From an uncultured Eubacterium sp. (GTDB taxonomy: Bacteria; Bacillota; Clostridia; Lachnospirales; Lachnospiraceae): DNA of 64,000 nt. The notes below the pieces were generated by a model that saw nothing but the letters and a program-made list of their open reading frames with translations, did not search any database and had not been told where the DNA came from. The number at the start of each line of letters is the position of its first letter. Position 1 is the first letter of the stretch. Positions 25,168-34,914 of the stretch are shown piece by piece. A program made the translations under genes and the position numbers. The DNA lies in contig CAJUTM010000001.1 in NCBI GenBank assembly GCA_910589595.1, forward strand, positions 1 through 64,000, read 5' to 3'.

Positions 25168-25202
25168 CATTTTCTGCCCGTAACGGTTTCTACCGTTTAT
25201 CT

Positions 25203-26444
25203 TTACTGGGAGAGCATCGTCTCAATAAAAACGCCATACCCTTTTGTCGGGTCATCTACGAGCACATGCGTCACCGCCCCGACTATTTTCCCGTTTTGCA
25301 ATATCGGACTGCCGCTCATTCCCTGCACTATACCTCCTGTCAGCTTTAACAGACGCCGGTCTGTCACATGGATGATAAAGCTCTTATTGTCTCTGCTGTT
25401 CATATAAATTTCTTCAATTTCGATTTCATACTTTCTTGCCTTTCCCTCTAAGTTTGCATAGATAAAGGCTTTCCCACGCTTCAAATCCTGTTTCATTCCT
25501 ACCGGAATATAGTCCGTTTCATACTGCGCTTTCTTCTGGCTGTCCACTTTGCCGAATACACCCATTTCCGTATTCTTTCTTATTTCCCCGATTTCATTGT
25601 CCGCCACCATATCAATATATCCCTGAAGCTCTCCCGGTTCTCCCTTATCTCCCTTAATGATGTCAACGATTTTCGTACTATACATCTCTCCCCCGTGCAA
25701 ATTGAGAAGCGTTCCGGTATCAACATCGGAAATTCCGTGTCCGAGCGTGCCAAATTCCCCATCCTCTTTGATATACGTCAGTGTTCCGATTCCCTGCGTG
25801 TCCTCGCGAACCCATGTGCCTATCTTATATGTCTGGTCAGTCGTGAGAATCGGCTGAATGGCAATCTCTATCTCCTCATTCTCTCTTCTTATCGTGACCG
25901 GAACTTTCTTTTTCCCCGTCTTTTGTATCTGCCGGTTCAGTCTGCGAATTGTCGGCACCGGTTGATGGTTCCATTTCAGTATATAATCGCCGGCTTGCAG
26001 GATATGCTCGCCCGGCGCATAAGTAAGGCCGTCCCGCCCCTCAATTTCGATTGTGTCCAAAACGAGCAGACCGTTGGTTTCCACATAAATTCCAATCGGT
26101 TCCCCGCTGGGAGCCAGTTTCATCTTACGAATCACTTTGACATCTACATTTTTGATGGGAACGATTCCAAACAGACGAACCGGCACCTGATAACTTCCGG
26201 TCTGTTTCGACTTCATGGAAAAACCGCTGGATTGGTTTTTTACACTGAGCGCTGTCACTGTATCTTCTGTATTATATATAGCCGGCAGCTCAATTTCCTC
26301 TTCCTCGCCGACATAAGTAACCAGTCGGTCAGGAATATCCGTCTGAATGGAATGTGCCAGCATATAACCAATAATTATAATATCTAACAGTAAAAAGGCA
26401 GTTAAACAGAGCCTTAGCTTTTTTGCCATTGACAATTTCATCAT
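25203..26444 (-). CDS. spoIVB: SpoIVB serine peptidase
   Basis: Sporulation signalling protease, 413 residues, made in the forespore; it triggers pro-sigma-K processing in Bacillus and has a conserved but less defined role in clostridia. An N-terminal membrane segment (LCLTAFLLLDIIIIGYML) is followed by a PDZ domain (about 110-200) and the SpoIVB peptidase domain. The catalytic set is visible: H236 in TLGHGISD, D362, and S377 in QGMSGSP. It lies downstream of recN after an intrinsic terminator, as in other clostridia, but spo0A no longer follows directly. Confidence 0.96.
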   Translation of the reverse strand: MMKLSMAKKLRLCLTAFLLLDIIIIGYMLAHSIQTDIPDRLVTYVGEEEEIELPAIYNTEDTVTALSVKNQSSGFSMKSKQTGSYQVPVRLFGIVPIKNVDVKVIRKMKLAPSGEPIGIYVETNGLLVLDTIEIEGRDGLTYAPGEHILQAGDYILKWNHQPVPTIRRLNRQIQKTGKKKVPVTIRRENEEIEIAIQPILTTDQTYKIGTWVREDTQGIGTLTYIKEDGEFGTLGHGISDVDTGTLLNLHGGEMYSTKIVDIIKGDKGEPGELQGYIDMVADNEIGEIRKNTEMGVFGKVDSQKKAQYETDYIPVGMKQDLKRGKAFIYANLEGKARKYEIEIEEIYMNSRDNKSFIIHVTDRRLLKLTGGIVQGMSGSPILQNGKIVGAVTHVLVDDPTKGYGVFIETMLSQ

Positions 26445-26453
26445 CCTTTCGCA

Positions 26454-26499
26454 AACAAAAAAATAGAAGCCTCAGACAAATGTCTTGTGACTTCTATTT
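26454..26499 (-). terminator. Terminator between recN and spoIVB
   Basis: AAATAGAAG and CTTCTATTT are exact complements, with an inner AGACA/TGTCT stem, and on the minus strand the hairpin is followed by TTTTTTTG. It ends recN transcription 18 bases past its stop; spoIVB then depends on read-through or its own forespore promoter. Confidence 0.8.
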
Positions 26500-26516
26500 A
26501 CTATAACCAATTTTCA

Positions 26517-28196
26517 CTATTTCATGTAAGACTTACAGCTATCTGCCAGAACTTTCATTTCTTTTGCGTTTTGACGCACCGCCTCAGTAATTTCCATGCC
26601 TCCTAAAATGCGGGCTAATTCCTCTTCCATTTCCTCTCTCTCCAGCGGCCGGATTTGCGTAAGCGACTGGTTCTCACTGACAGCTTTTTCAATTACAAAA
26701 TGAGTATCTGCCATCGCTGCAATCTGCGCCAGATGAGTAATACAAATTACCTGATGTTTCGAGCCGAGAAGGCTCATCTTCTCTGATACTTTCTGCGCCG
26801 TCCTGCCGCTGATTCCGGCGTCAATCTCATCAAAAATCAATGTCTCTATATGGTCAGTGTCGGCAAATACCGACTTAATTGCCAACATAATACGGGATAA
26901 CTCGCCTCCGGAAACAATTTTGCCAAGACTTCGGCGCGGCTCGCCCGGATTCGTGGCAATCCGAAACTCAATATCATCCCAACCGTCCGCCGTTATATTC
27001 TCTTTCTGCTCCAGGCTAATTTCAAAATCGACATGCGCAAAATTGAGTTCTTCCAATGCCTGCGCAATCTTTTTTTGCAATTGAGAGGCGGATTTACGTC
27101 GAATCTCCGTAAGTTTCGCACACTCCTCTTCAAGTTCCGCACGCCACGCGCCAAGCTGTTCTCTCCTCGTCTGGCAATAACTTTCATAATCATCCAATTG
27201 AAGCAGTTTTTCATCTACTTTCCGTAAATGCTCCATGATTTCCTCATAAGAACGACCATATTTATTTTGCAGATTATGAATACAATCCAACCGCCGCTCC
27301 ATATCCCGTAACTCATTTTCATCAAACGTGACATCCGACATATGCGCAGAAATCTCGCGATTAAAATCTCCAAGCAGGCTTTCAATCTCCAACAGCTCTT
27401 CCAACAACCCGCTGACCGTAGCGTCTGTGTCCGCTATTCCCTGTAAATGCTGCAGGCCGCGGCTGACTGCACCGCCCGCCGTCTCACTGCATAACTGGTG
27501 AACGGTATTGAGCGTCTCTAAAATTACCCCAGCGCGGGAAGCCAGACGGTAAGTCTCATCAATCTGCTCGATTTCTCCCTGCTGCAGGGAAGCTACTTCG
27601 ATTTCCTGCTTTTCGTATTCCAGAAACCCTTTCTGTCTGGCGCGCTCTTCCGCCGACATCGTCTCCTGCGAGAGTTCCTGCTCCAGTTTCTTATAATCTT
27701 TATATCTTTTTCCTATCCTCTCACGCAAAGCCGCACACGGCTTGCCGGCATACTCGTCAACAATTTCCAAATGCCTCTCTTTGCGGAGAAGAGACTGATG
27801 TTCGTGTTGTCCGTGGATATCAATACACAGCGCAGCCACCCGACGAATCAGGCTGACAGATACAGTCGTGCCGTTAATTTTATTGATACTGCGGTTTTCC
27901 ATAATCTTACGGGAAATCACTATCTGTCCATCTTCCAATTCAACATCCAGTTCACGTAACTGTTGCATGGTTTCCTTGTCCTCTATATGAAAGACAATTT
28001 CCACCATCGCATATTCGCCGTTTTTCCCAATCATCTCCGGCGATACTCTCGCCCCCAGAGCAATCCCGATGGAGCCGATAACAATTGATTTACCGGCGCC
28101 GGTTTCTCCGGTCAGTATATTTAAGTGCTTTCCAAAATCCACATCAATCTGGTCAATGATTGCAAAATTTTTTACGTGTAAATTAACTAACAACAA
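26517..28196 (-). CDS. recN: DNA repair protein RecN
   Basis: SMC-like repair ATPase of 559 residues acting in double-strand-break repair. Walker A GETGAGKS (30-37) follows the RecN start LLVNLHVKNFAIID. The middle is a long coiled coil, and the C-terminal half has the signature SGGELSRIMLAIK, Walker B TLIFDEIDAGISG and ICITHLAQIAA. The start is a TTG at 28196 (or the next TTG, 28193) behind GGGAGGAG. In most clostridia argR lies directly upstream; here a giant Big_2 surface-protein gene ends only ten bases before. Confidence 0.96.
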   Translation of the reverse strand: MLLVNLHVKNFAIIDQIDVDFGKHLNILTGETGAGKSIVIGSIGIALGARVSPEMIGKNGEYAMVEIVFHIEDKETMQQLRELDVELEDGQIVISRKIMENRSINKINGTTVSVSLIRRVAALCIDIHGQHEHQSLLRKERHLEIVDEYAGKPCAALRERIGKRYKDYKKLEQELSQETMSAEERARQKGFLEYEKQEIEVASLQQGEIEQIDETYRLASRAGVILETLNTVHQLCSETAGGAVSRGLQHLQGIADTDATVSGLLEELLEIESLLGDFNREISAHMSDVTFDENELRDMERRLDCIHNLQNKYGRSYEEIMEHLRKVDEKLLQLDDYESYCQTRREQLGAWRAELEEECAKLTEIRRKSASQLQKKIAQALEELNFAHVDFEISLEQKENITADGWDDIEFRIATNPGEPRRSLGKIVSGGELSRIMLAIKSVFADTDHIETLIFDEIDAGISGRTAQKVSEKMSLLGSKHQVICITHLAQIAAMADTHFVIEKAVSENQSLTQIRPLEREEMEEELARILGGMEITEAVRQNAKEMKVLADSCKSYMK

Positions 28197-28206
28197 ACTC
28201 CTCCCA

Positions 28207-31200
28207 TTATTTTATATTCTTTACCGTTACGCGGCATCCGAGCTTGACGCCGTTGACTACCGCATAGATTGTTGTCGTTCCTCTCTTTCGTCCGGTTACC
28301 AGACCGTCTGCCGAGACGGTTGCTATATTCAAATCTTTCGAATACCATGTAACTCCGGTCTTAATCTCATTTACAACTAACTGCTCCGTATCATACTGCC
28401 GAAGCGTAACTGCTTTGCGGTTCAAATCAACAACTAAAACATCGCAGTAACCATAAAGACCGGTTGGCGTCTTTCCGTATATTGTTGCCTGCCCTGCGCG
28501 TTTCGTCTTAATCTTTCCATATTTATTTACCGTCGCCACTTTTTTATTATCCGAATGATATTTAATCGGAGTCGTCGAATTTGCCGGATTCAATGTAATA
28601 CCGGACTGCGCCGTCTTTCCTTTGGCGACTGTAATCTCACTGTTAGCCACGCTGATTCCCGTAGCCTCTACCGGTTCGCTGACACGGATAATACAGGTAG
28701 CCGATTTGCCGGAACTGTCTTTTGCCTTTGCCTTAATCTTTACAATTCCCTCACCGACGCCCAACACGCGGCCATTCGAACTTACCGTAGCAACGGCTTT
28801 ATTATTGGTCGACCACTTCACCGACTTAATCGTAGCTTTCTTTGGCAGAACTTTTGCTTTTAATTTCAGTGTTTTGCCGACGAGCAGACGTCCCACATAG
28901 CGGTTCAATTTAATCTTTGTCACCTTGCGGACAACGCGGACTTTACAACGGGCATATGCGCCGCTGCCATCTTTCGCCGTCGCCTTAATATAGGCAGTTC
29001 CAATCTTCTTGCCTTTTACCTTACCACTGGAAGAAACGGACGCCACCTTTTTATTGCTCGTACTCCACTTCACTTTCTTATTTGACGTTCCTGTTACGGA
29101 CGCCACAAGATAGAAAGACTTCCCTACTTTCAAAAATTTCGAAGACGGTGTAAGCGTCACTTTCGTATCGCTTTTCCCTGGAGGGGCAACGACATCAATT
29201 AAGTAAGAAATCGAAAAACCGCCATCGACGCTCGTTCCAGTTACCATTGTCGTTCCCACTTTGACGCCGGTAACTTTGGCATTGGACGAGCCGGACGCCT
29301 CAATTTTGGCGATTCCACTGTCTGCAACTGTCCATTTCATTTCTTTATTATATGCCGTCGTCGGATTAAAAATCGGAACGAGTGTAATTGAGTTTCCTAC
29401 CTGAACACTCTTTCTCGCCGAATCCTGCGTAATCGCTTTAATTCCCTCTACAACCGTAACCTGTACGACGTCAATCGTTCCCGCTACTTTTCCATTATAG
29501 GCCCGCGCTTCAATAAAGGTCGTACCGGATTTTACACCCGTCACTTTACCGTTCTCATCCACGGTAGCCACGCCTGTATTGTAGCTTCGCCAGTTCACCG
29601 TATCCGTGGAATTGGCAGGGGTCAGATTCGCCTGAAGCTGCTCTGTAGTTCCCGTCCGCACCGTCAGCGTCTTCGGGGTAATCGCCAAGCCCGTCGACGG
29701 CTGCTTCACTGTAATCTTAATCGTTTCCGTTCCAGTCTGCGGAGAGGTGATATTGATGTAAACGACGCCCGGCGACTTTGCCTGAAAACTGGCAATTCTC
29801 CGCTCCTCATCGTACGGCAGTATTGTGACGCAGTCCTTTGCCTCTCCGGTCGGCGTCCACGTCAAATCCGCAGTTGTATTCAGCGGCTCAAAATCAAGTG
29901 TCACGGAATGCGTCTCGCCGACATTCATCGTAAACTCATTCTCACTAAACGTTATCTTCTCCGCCGAGCCGATGACCGTCAGCAGACACGAGGCCATAAT
30001 ACCATTCGGATTATTTACCGGCCTCACCGTTATCAGCGTCACACCGGCATTGACAAATGTAATATAGCCGTCGCTGTCGACAGTCGCAACCGATGTGTCG
30101 GAACTGGTCCACATCAAATCGGTATCCGTCGCATTTGCCGGTGAATATGTAACATCATTTCTTCCCATATTATAACCGTCTTTGTAACGAGCCACTGACA
30201 TTTCCGTATGTTTGAGCGCAATCGACTGAATGGAAGAACGAACGGTAATACGAATCGTCTTCCGGTCTTCTTTATTGACTGTATTTTCCACGACTAAGTC
30301 CGCCGTTCCGGTCTCTGTAGCGGTGATAACGGCGCTCTTACAATCCGAAGAGGCAGCAACCGAAAAGATTTTGGCATTTGCCGTCGAACACGTCCACTTT
30401 AACGGGGCATTCGTAATTGCCTGACGGATAATGGCTTTAATCGTCGTACTCTCGCCGACAAACATACTCATCTCTGTGACATTAGGGTCTAAGGTGAAAC
30501 CGCTTAATGCCGGCTCTACAACAACGAGACAGGAAGCGGTAATCGTCTTACCTGCTGAATTTGTCAGCGAAGCCGTCACCACGACGTCGCCTTTTGTATT
30601 TTTCACAGCCGTAATCAGACCGTTGGCGTCTACTTCTACATAGGAGGGGTCGGAACTAACCCATTTGACAGGTTCGTCATATGTTCCATTATAAGTAGCC
30701 GTCAACTGATACTCTGCCTTTTCCGAAAGCGTGATACTCGTAGCACTCAGACGCAGTTGGTCTTTCAGATTTACGACAACTTTAAATGTCATCGGCATGG
30801 CGTTGAGGGCGTCTACGTCTTCCGGGTCAATCCCGAGAAGCTGCGCCACCTCTTTTTTATAGGCAGGTTTTACATTAACCATATCTATCAATGTTCCCTC
30901 GGATACATTATTTTTAATTGTCAGCACGCTCGTGGAATTGTCATATGTAGCATAATTGTAAATCGAGCCGCCGTCTTTCGTCCAGTTGGTCGACACAAAA
31001 TAACGGAGAAAATCTTCCCGCGTCATGCCAAACGCCTGCGACAAATCTAACGAGTCGCCGGAGCCTAACGTCTCTTCCTTGTCCCCGATTGCCGCTGTTA
31101 ATGTAAACGTCATAACCGTCGGGTCATACGCTGTCGTATGCTCTTTCTCACTCACATATGTACCGTTTGTATAAAATTCAATAACATACTTACCGGCGAT

Positions 31201-32196
31201 ACCCTCTATCTTTAACTCGTTACTGTACATGCCGGAAGGAGTGACGCTAATCAAATCGGACTCGAGTCCGAGAGAGTTCGCAAGCACTTTCGGATTTCCC
31301 TGTCCGTCATCCTGCTTTACGACCCATGTAATCTTGTTACGAATCGCCTGACTGTTATTTGTAAAGACTGTATCCGTATAAATATATGAACCGGAACTGA
31401 GCTTTTGATTGACAAGCGAATTTGTATAACCGCCCTCTGCGGTCAGCGATACTTTCGGTTTAATGTACACGTTTAACAGCGCCGTATACGTGACACTGGA
31501 ATCTCCTATCGGCGTATAAGTCGCCGTCACCTGCGTTCGGCCCGCGCCTACCGGCGTCAGTTTACCCGTGTTCCGCCCAATTGTTACGATTTCTTCATTC
31601 GAACTAATCCACTGAGCGTCGGAAGCCTTACCAAAGTTTAAGTCGAGCTGCACCGGCTCGTCATCTGCATACAGCACAAGGGAACGCTCTGTATCATTTT
31701 CATTGACATAGCGGAAAATATCGGCGTTCAGCGAAGTATCCACAGCAAACATGACGTTAATGTTACAGGTCGTACTTCCCAACACCGCATCGCCGTCCAT
31801 ACTGTCTTTTACCGTTACGGTTACCGTAACATTACCGGGTGACAAGGCACGCACACTGGCAATAATCTTGTTCGTCTGACTTTGCTCAATGGAGGCGATG
31901 ACGTCACGGACAGCCGAGTCTTCAATCGTCCACTCAACTTTATAGCGGTCGTCATCGTACGGGGTTCCCGTCGTACGCATCATAAGCTGCATACTGCTCG
32001 TCGTCATCTGTACCGGCTGCGACGGGTCCAAATCCTGCCCGTTATAGGTAATAAATATTTCGTCCGCCGCATGGCCGTGGTCGCCTTGCAGGAAAAAAGC
32101 GCCTGCCGTCACAACTAACAGAACTAAAAACAAATACTTGAATTTTTTAACCTTTTTCACTCCATTTTTCATATATATAACCATACCTTTCTTCAC
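28207..32196 (-). CDS. Large secreted protein with about twelve bacterial Ig-like (Big_2) domains
   Basis: An exported protein of 1,329 residues. It has a basic N-terminus and a hydrophobic signal segment (YLFLVLLVVTAGAFFLQ), then mostly Big_2-type beta-sandwich repeats. I count eleven or twelve copies of the W.S.D..VA.V...G.V pattern, for example WTSSDTSVATVDSDGYI and WSTNNKAVATVSSNGRV. The C-terminal four are strongly Lys-rich. There is no LPxTG motif or C-terminal membrane helix, so wall binding, if any, is non-covalent, perhaps charge-based. The start may be GTG 32196 or ATG 32172. It lies between a GtrA gene and recN, ten bases before recN, which is unusual company for a repair gene. Confidence 0.85.
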   Translation of the reverse strand: MKKGMVIYMKNGVKKVKKFKYLFLVLLVVTAGAFFLQGDHGHAADEIFITYNGQDLDPSQPVQMTTSSMQLMMRTTGTPYDDDRYKVEWTIEDSAVRDVIASIEQSQTNKIIASVRALSPGNVTVTVTVKDSMDGDAVLGSTTCNINVMFAVDTSLNADIFRYVNENDTERSLVLYADDEPVQLDLNFGKASDAQWISSNEEIVTIGRNTGKLTPVGAGRTQVTATYTPIGDSSVTYTALLNVYIKPKVSLTAEGGYTNSLVNQKLSSGSYIYTDTVFTNNSQAIRNKITWVVKQDDGQGNPKVLANSLGLESDLISVTPSGMYSNELKIEGIAGKYVIEFYTNGTYVSEKEHTTAYDPTVMTFTLTAAIGDKEETLGSGDSLDLSQAFGMTREDFLRYFVSTNWTKDGGSIYNYATYDNSTSVLTIKNNVSEGTLIDMVNVKPAYKKEVAQLLGIDPEDVDALNAMPMTFKVVVNLKDQLRLSATSITLSEKAEYQLTATYNGTYDEPVKWVSSDPSYVEVDANGLITAVKNTKGDVVVTASLTNSAGKTITASCLVVVEPALSGFTLDPNVTEMSMFVGESTTIKAIIRQAITNAPLKWTCSTANAKIFSVAASSDCKSAVITATETGTADLVVENTVNKEDRKTIRITVRSSIQSIALKHTEMSVARYKDGYNMGRNDVTYSPANATDTDLMWTSSDTSVATVDSDGYITFVNAGVTLITVRPVNNPNGIMASCLLTVIGSAEKITFSENEFTMNVGETHSVTLDFEPLNTTADLTWTPTGEAKDCVTILPYDEERRIASFQAKSPGVVYINITSPQTGTETIKITVKQPSTGLAITPKTLTVRTGTTEQLQANLTPANSTDTVNWRSYNTGVATVDENGKVTGVKSGTTFIEARAYNGKVAGTIDVVQVTVVEGIKAITQDSARKSVQVGNSITLVPIFNPTTAYNKEMKWTVADSGIAKIEASGSSNAKVTGVKVGTTMVTGTSVDGGFSISYLIDVVAPPGKSDTKVTLTPSSKFLKVGKSFYLVASVTGTSNKKVKWSTSNKKVASVSSSGKVKGKKIGTAYIKATAKDGSGAYARCKVRVVRKVTKIKLNRYVGRLLVGKTLKLKAKVLPKKATIKSVKWSTNNKAVATVSSNGRVLGVGEGIVKIKAKAKDSSGKSATCIIRVSEPVEATGISVANSEITVAKGKTAQSGITLNPANSTTPIKYHSDNKKVATVNKYGKIKTKRAGQATIYGKTPTGLYGYCDVLVVDLNRKAVTLRQYDTEQLVVNEIKTGVTWYSKDLNIATVSADGLVTGRKRGTTTIYAVVNGVKLGCRVTVKNIK

Positions 32197-32292
32197 ATCT
32201 TTGTATGTCGCATTCTCCGACGTATATATCGGATTTCCCTATAAAAATATTAAGATACCGATATGTCATTTCCGTGTCCGGAAAAATCCTTT

Positions 32293-32799
32293 TTAATCTG
32301 AATTTCCCCGAAAAACAAGAAATTTACTGATAAAATAATTACCGATAATTACAATGACCTGTGTAACCAATTTGGCTGCCATTTTCGGCTGCCCCATAAC
32401 GTTGTATATAAGATAAACGCCGCCAACTTCAATCACCATAGTAGACATACGCCCGCCCACAAAACGGAAAAATTCGGCTGACAATTCACGAAACCCTTTC
32501 GTCTTGGAGCTGAACACCCATATTTTATTCGTTACATAAGCAAATAGAATTGCGAGAATAATAGAGATGACATTACCTGCCGTAACATTAATCTGACAGG
32601 GCCGCTCGGTCAAAAGATAAAAAACAACCAAATTCACTAAAGTAGTCAGCACTCCGAAAAATAAATAGAGTAACTGTCCTTTAAATTTGTGGTAAAAAGG
32701 CCACATCAACCGCAGTCCCGGCAGTCTCATGATTCGGTCAAAAATGTCATGAACCTGCTCCTCTTCCATCTGGATAGATTTTTTTGCTGTTTTACCCAT
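32293..32799 (-). CDS. GtrA-family membrane protein
   Basis: A 168-residue GtrA-type protein with four membrane helices after a charged ~45-residue N-terminus. Typical features are LLYLFFGVLTTLVNLVVFYL, NVISIILAILFAYVTNKIWVF and the end VIIGNYFISKFLVF. GtrA proteins are thought to flip undecaprenyl-phosphate-linked sugars across the membrane. The start at 32799 follows AAGGAGTGGAAAG. It is divergent from typA and may be co-transcribed with the Big_2 protein gene downstream. Confidence 0.88.
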   Translation of the reverse strand: MGKTAKKSIQMEEEQVHDIFDRIMRLPGLRLMWPFYHKFKGQLLYLFFGVLTTLVNLVVFYLLTERPCQINVTAGNVISIILAILFAYVTNKIWVFSSKTKGFRELSAEFFRFVGGRMSTMVIEVGGVYLIYNVMGQPKMAAKLVTQVIVIIGNYFISKFLVFRGNSD

Positions 32800-32955
32800 C
32801 TTTCCACTCCTTACTGACTGAATCAATACCGAAATGTACGTCCCGCCGAACGGGGCGCGTACTTTAATAAGTATATACCATTTTTGCCTCCAATGCAATA
32901 CCTAGTGAAACACTGCGGGGGTATCAAAACGACAAATGATTAAGCGGATTTTTCC

Positions 32956-32984
32956 TTGCCTCTGCTGTCAAGACCTGTTATAAT
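32956..32984 (+). promoter_or_regulatory. Promoter of the typA operon
   Basis: TTGCCT (32956-32961) and TATAAT (32979-32984) are 17 bases apart, about 55 bases before the typA ATG. Confidence 0.7.
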
Positions 32985-33039
32985 ATAGATTTGTTATTTT
33001 AGATGTCATCTTTTTGACAAAAGGGAAAGAAGGATTTTT

Positions 33040-34893
33040 ATGAAAACAAGACAGGATAATATTCGTAATATAGCTATTATTGCCCATGTAGACCACGGCA
33101 AGACGACACTGGTCGACGAACTGCTGAAACAGAGCGGCGTCTTCCGCTCAAATCAGGAAGTAGCGGAACGCGTCATGGATTCCAATGATTTGGAGCGGGA
33201 ACGCGGTATCACCATTTTATCGAAAAATACTGCCATCTCCTACAACGGAATCAAAATAAATATTATTGATACTCCCGGACATGCCGACTTCGGCGGCGAG
33301 GTAGAGCGCGTCCTGAAAATGGTAGATGGAGTAATTCTCGTTGTGGACGCCTTTGAGGGCGCCATGCCGCAGACGAAATTTGTCTTAAAAAAAGCGCTGG
33401 AACTCTCTCTTCCGGTCGTTGTATGCGTAAATAAAACAGACCGTCCGGAAGCCAGACCGGAAGAAGTCGTCGATGAAGTTCTGGAGCTGTTTATTGATTT
33501 GGACGCCGACGAAGAGCAGCTCGACTGTCCTTTTATCTTTGCCTCTGCCAAAGAAGGCGTGGCGTCGACCGACGCCACTGTTGCGGGAACCGACATGAAA
33601 CCTCTTTTTGACGCCATTGTCGATTACATTCCGGCTCCACAGGGCGATTCGGAAGCCGCCACGCAGGTTCTCATCAGCACTATTGATTACAATGAATATG
33701 TGGGAAGAATTGGAATTGGAAAGGTAGATAATGGCAGTATAAAAGTCAATCAGGAGGCGGTCATTGTCAATCACCACAATCCCGACAAGTGTGAAAAAGT
33801 AAAAATATCAAAATTATACGAATTTGAAGGGCTCAACCGCGTGGAAGTAGACGAGGCGGGCGTCGGCTCCATTGTTGCCATTTCAGGTATTGCCGACATC
33901 CATATCGGGGATACTCTTTGTAGTCCGGAAAATCCGCAGGCAATACCATTCCAGAAAATTTCCGAGCCGACGATTGCCATGCATTTTATCGTAAACGACA
34001 GTCCGCTTGCCGGTCAGGAGGGCGAATATGTCACCTCCCGCCACTTGCGCGACCGCCTTTACCGCATGCTCAACACGGATGTATCGCTCCGCGTCGAAGA
34101 TACGGAAACAACCGAAGCCTATAAAGTATCCGGCCGCGGCGAGCTGCACCTGTCGGTTCTTATCGAGAATATGCGCCGCGAGGGCTACGAGTTTGCCGTG
34201 AGCAAGGCGGAAGTTCTCTATAAAGAAGATGAAAACGGCCATAAGCTCGAGCCAATGGAGCGGGCTTTTATCGATATACCGGATGAATTCAGCGGCAATG
34301 TCATCGACCGTCTCAGCCAGCGAAAGGGCGAGTTACAGGCAATGAAACCACTGAACGCCGGCACGACGAGACTGGAGTTTCTCATCCCGTCGCGCGGCCT
34401 TATCGGCTACCGCGGAGAATTTATGACCGACACGAAAGGAAACGGCGTCATTAACACGGAATGGGAAGGATACGGGCCGTTTAAGGGGGAGATTCCCTAC
34501 CGCAAAAAGGGCTCGCTTATCGCCTATGAAGACGGAGAAACTATCACTTACGGTTTATATAATGCACAGGAACGGGGAACACTCTTTATCGGGCCCGGAG
34601 AACGGGTATACGGCGGCATGATTGTCGGAGAGCACGCAAAATCCGATGATATCGAAGTGAACGTCTGCAAAAAGAAAAATCTCACCAATACCCGCTCTTC
34701 CGGCGCCGACGAGGCCCTCCGCCTGTCGCCGCCAAGAGAATTGAGCCTAGAACAGGCATTGGATTACATTGACACCGACGAATTGCTGGAGGTAACGCCT
34801 AAGAGCCTGCGAATCCGCAAGAAAATCTTAGACGGCACCGAGCGCTACCGCTCCAAACGCAACGCCGCCAATGCCGCCAAAAGCCAAAATTAA
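33040..34893 (+). CDS. typA: Ribosome-associated GTPase TypA/BipA
   Basis: Translational GTPase of 617 residues that binds the ribosome and assists 50S assembly and stress adaptation. The G1 loop AHVDHGKTT (15-23), effector region ERERGITI, G3 DTPGHADFGG and G4 NKTDRPEA are intact. EF-G-like domains III and V follow, and the C-terminal domain holds PSRGLIGYRGEF and the Lys/Arg-rich end. Length is normal. Preceded by AGAAGGA and a near-consensus promoter; the DUF2156 gene follows after 21 bases on the same strand. Confidence 0.97.
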   Translation: MKTRQDNIRNIAIIAHVDHGKTTLVDELLKQSGVFRSNQEVAERVMDSNDLERERGITILSKNTAISYNGIKINIIDTPGHADFGGEVERVLKMVDGVILVVDAFEGAMPQTKFVLKKALELSLPVVVCVNKTDRPEARPEEVVDEVLELFIDLDADEEQLDCPFIFASAKEGVASTDATVAGTDMKPLFDAIVDYIPAPQGDSEAATQVLISTIDYNEYVGRIGIGKVDNGSIKVNQEAVIVNHHNPDKCEKVKISKLYEFEGLNRVEVDEAGVGSIVAISGIADIHIGDTLCSPENPQAIPFQKISEPTIAMHFIVNDSPLAGQEGEYVTSRHLRDRLYRMLNTDVSLRVEDTETTEAYKVSGRGELHLSVLIENMRREGYEFAVSKAEVLYKEDENGHKLEPMERAFIDIPDEFSGNVIDRLSQRKGELQAMKPLNAGTTRLEFLIPSRGLIGYRGEFMTDTKGNGVINTEWEGYGPFKGEIPYRKKGSLIAYEDGETITYGLYNAQERGTLFIGPGERVYGGMIVGEHAKSDDIEVNVCKKKNLTNTRSSGADEALRLSPPRELSLEQALDYIDTDELLEVTPKSLRIRKKILDGTERYRSKRNAANAAKSQN

Positions 34894-34914
34894 TGTGAAA
34901 GAAACGGAGAATGT

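Noticed and set aside
28207..32196. The repeated Big_2 coding units as a DNA repeat or CRISPR array
   Set aside because: Similarity is at the protein level with diverged DNA; no identical repeats or spacers are present.
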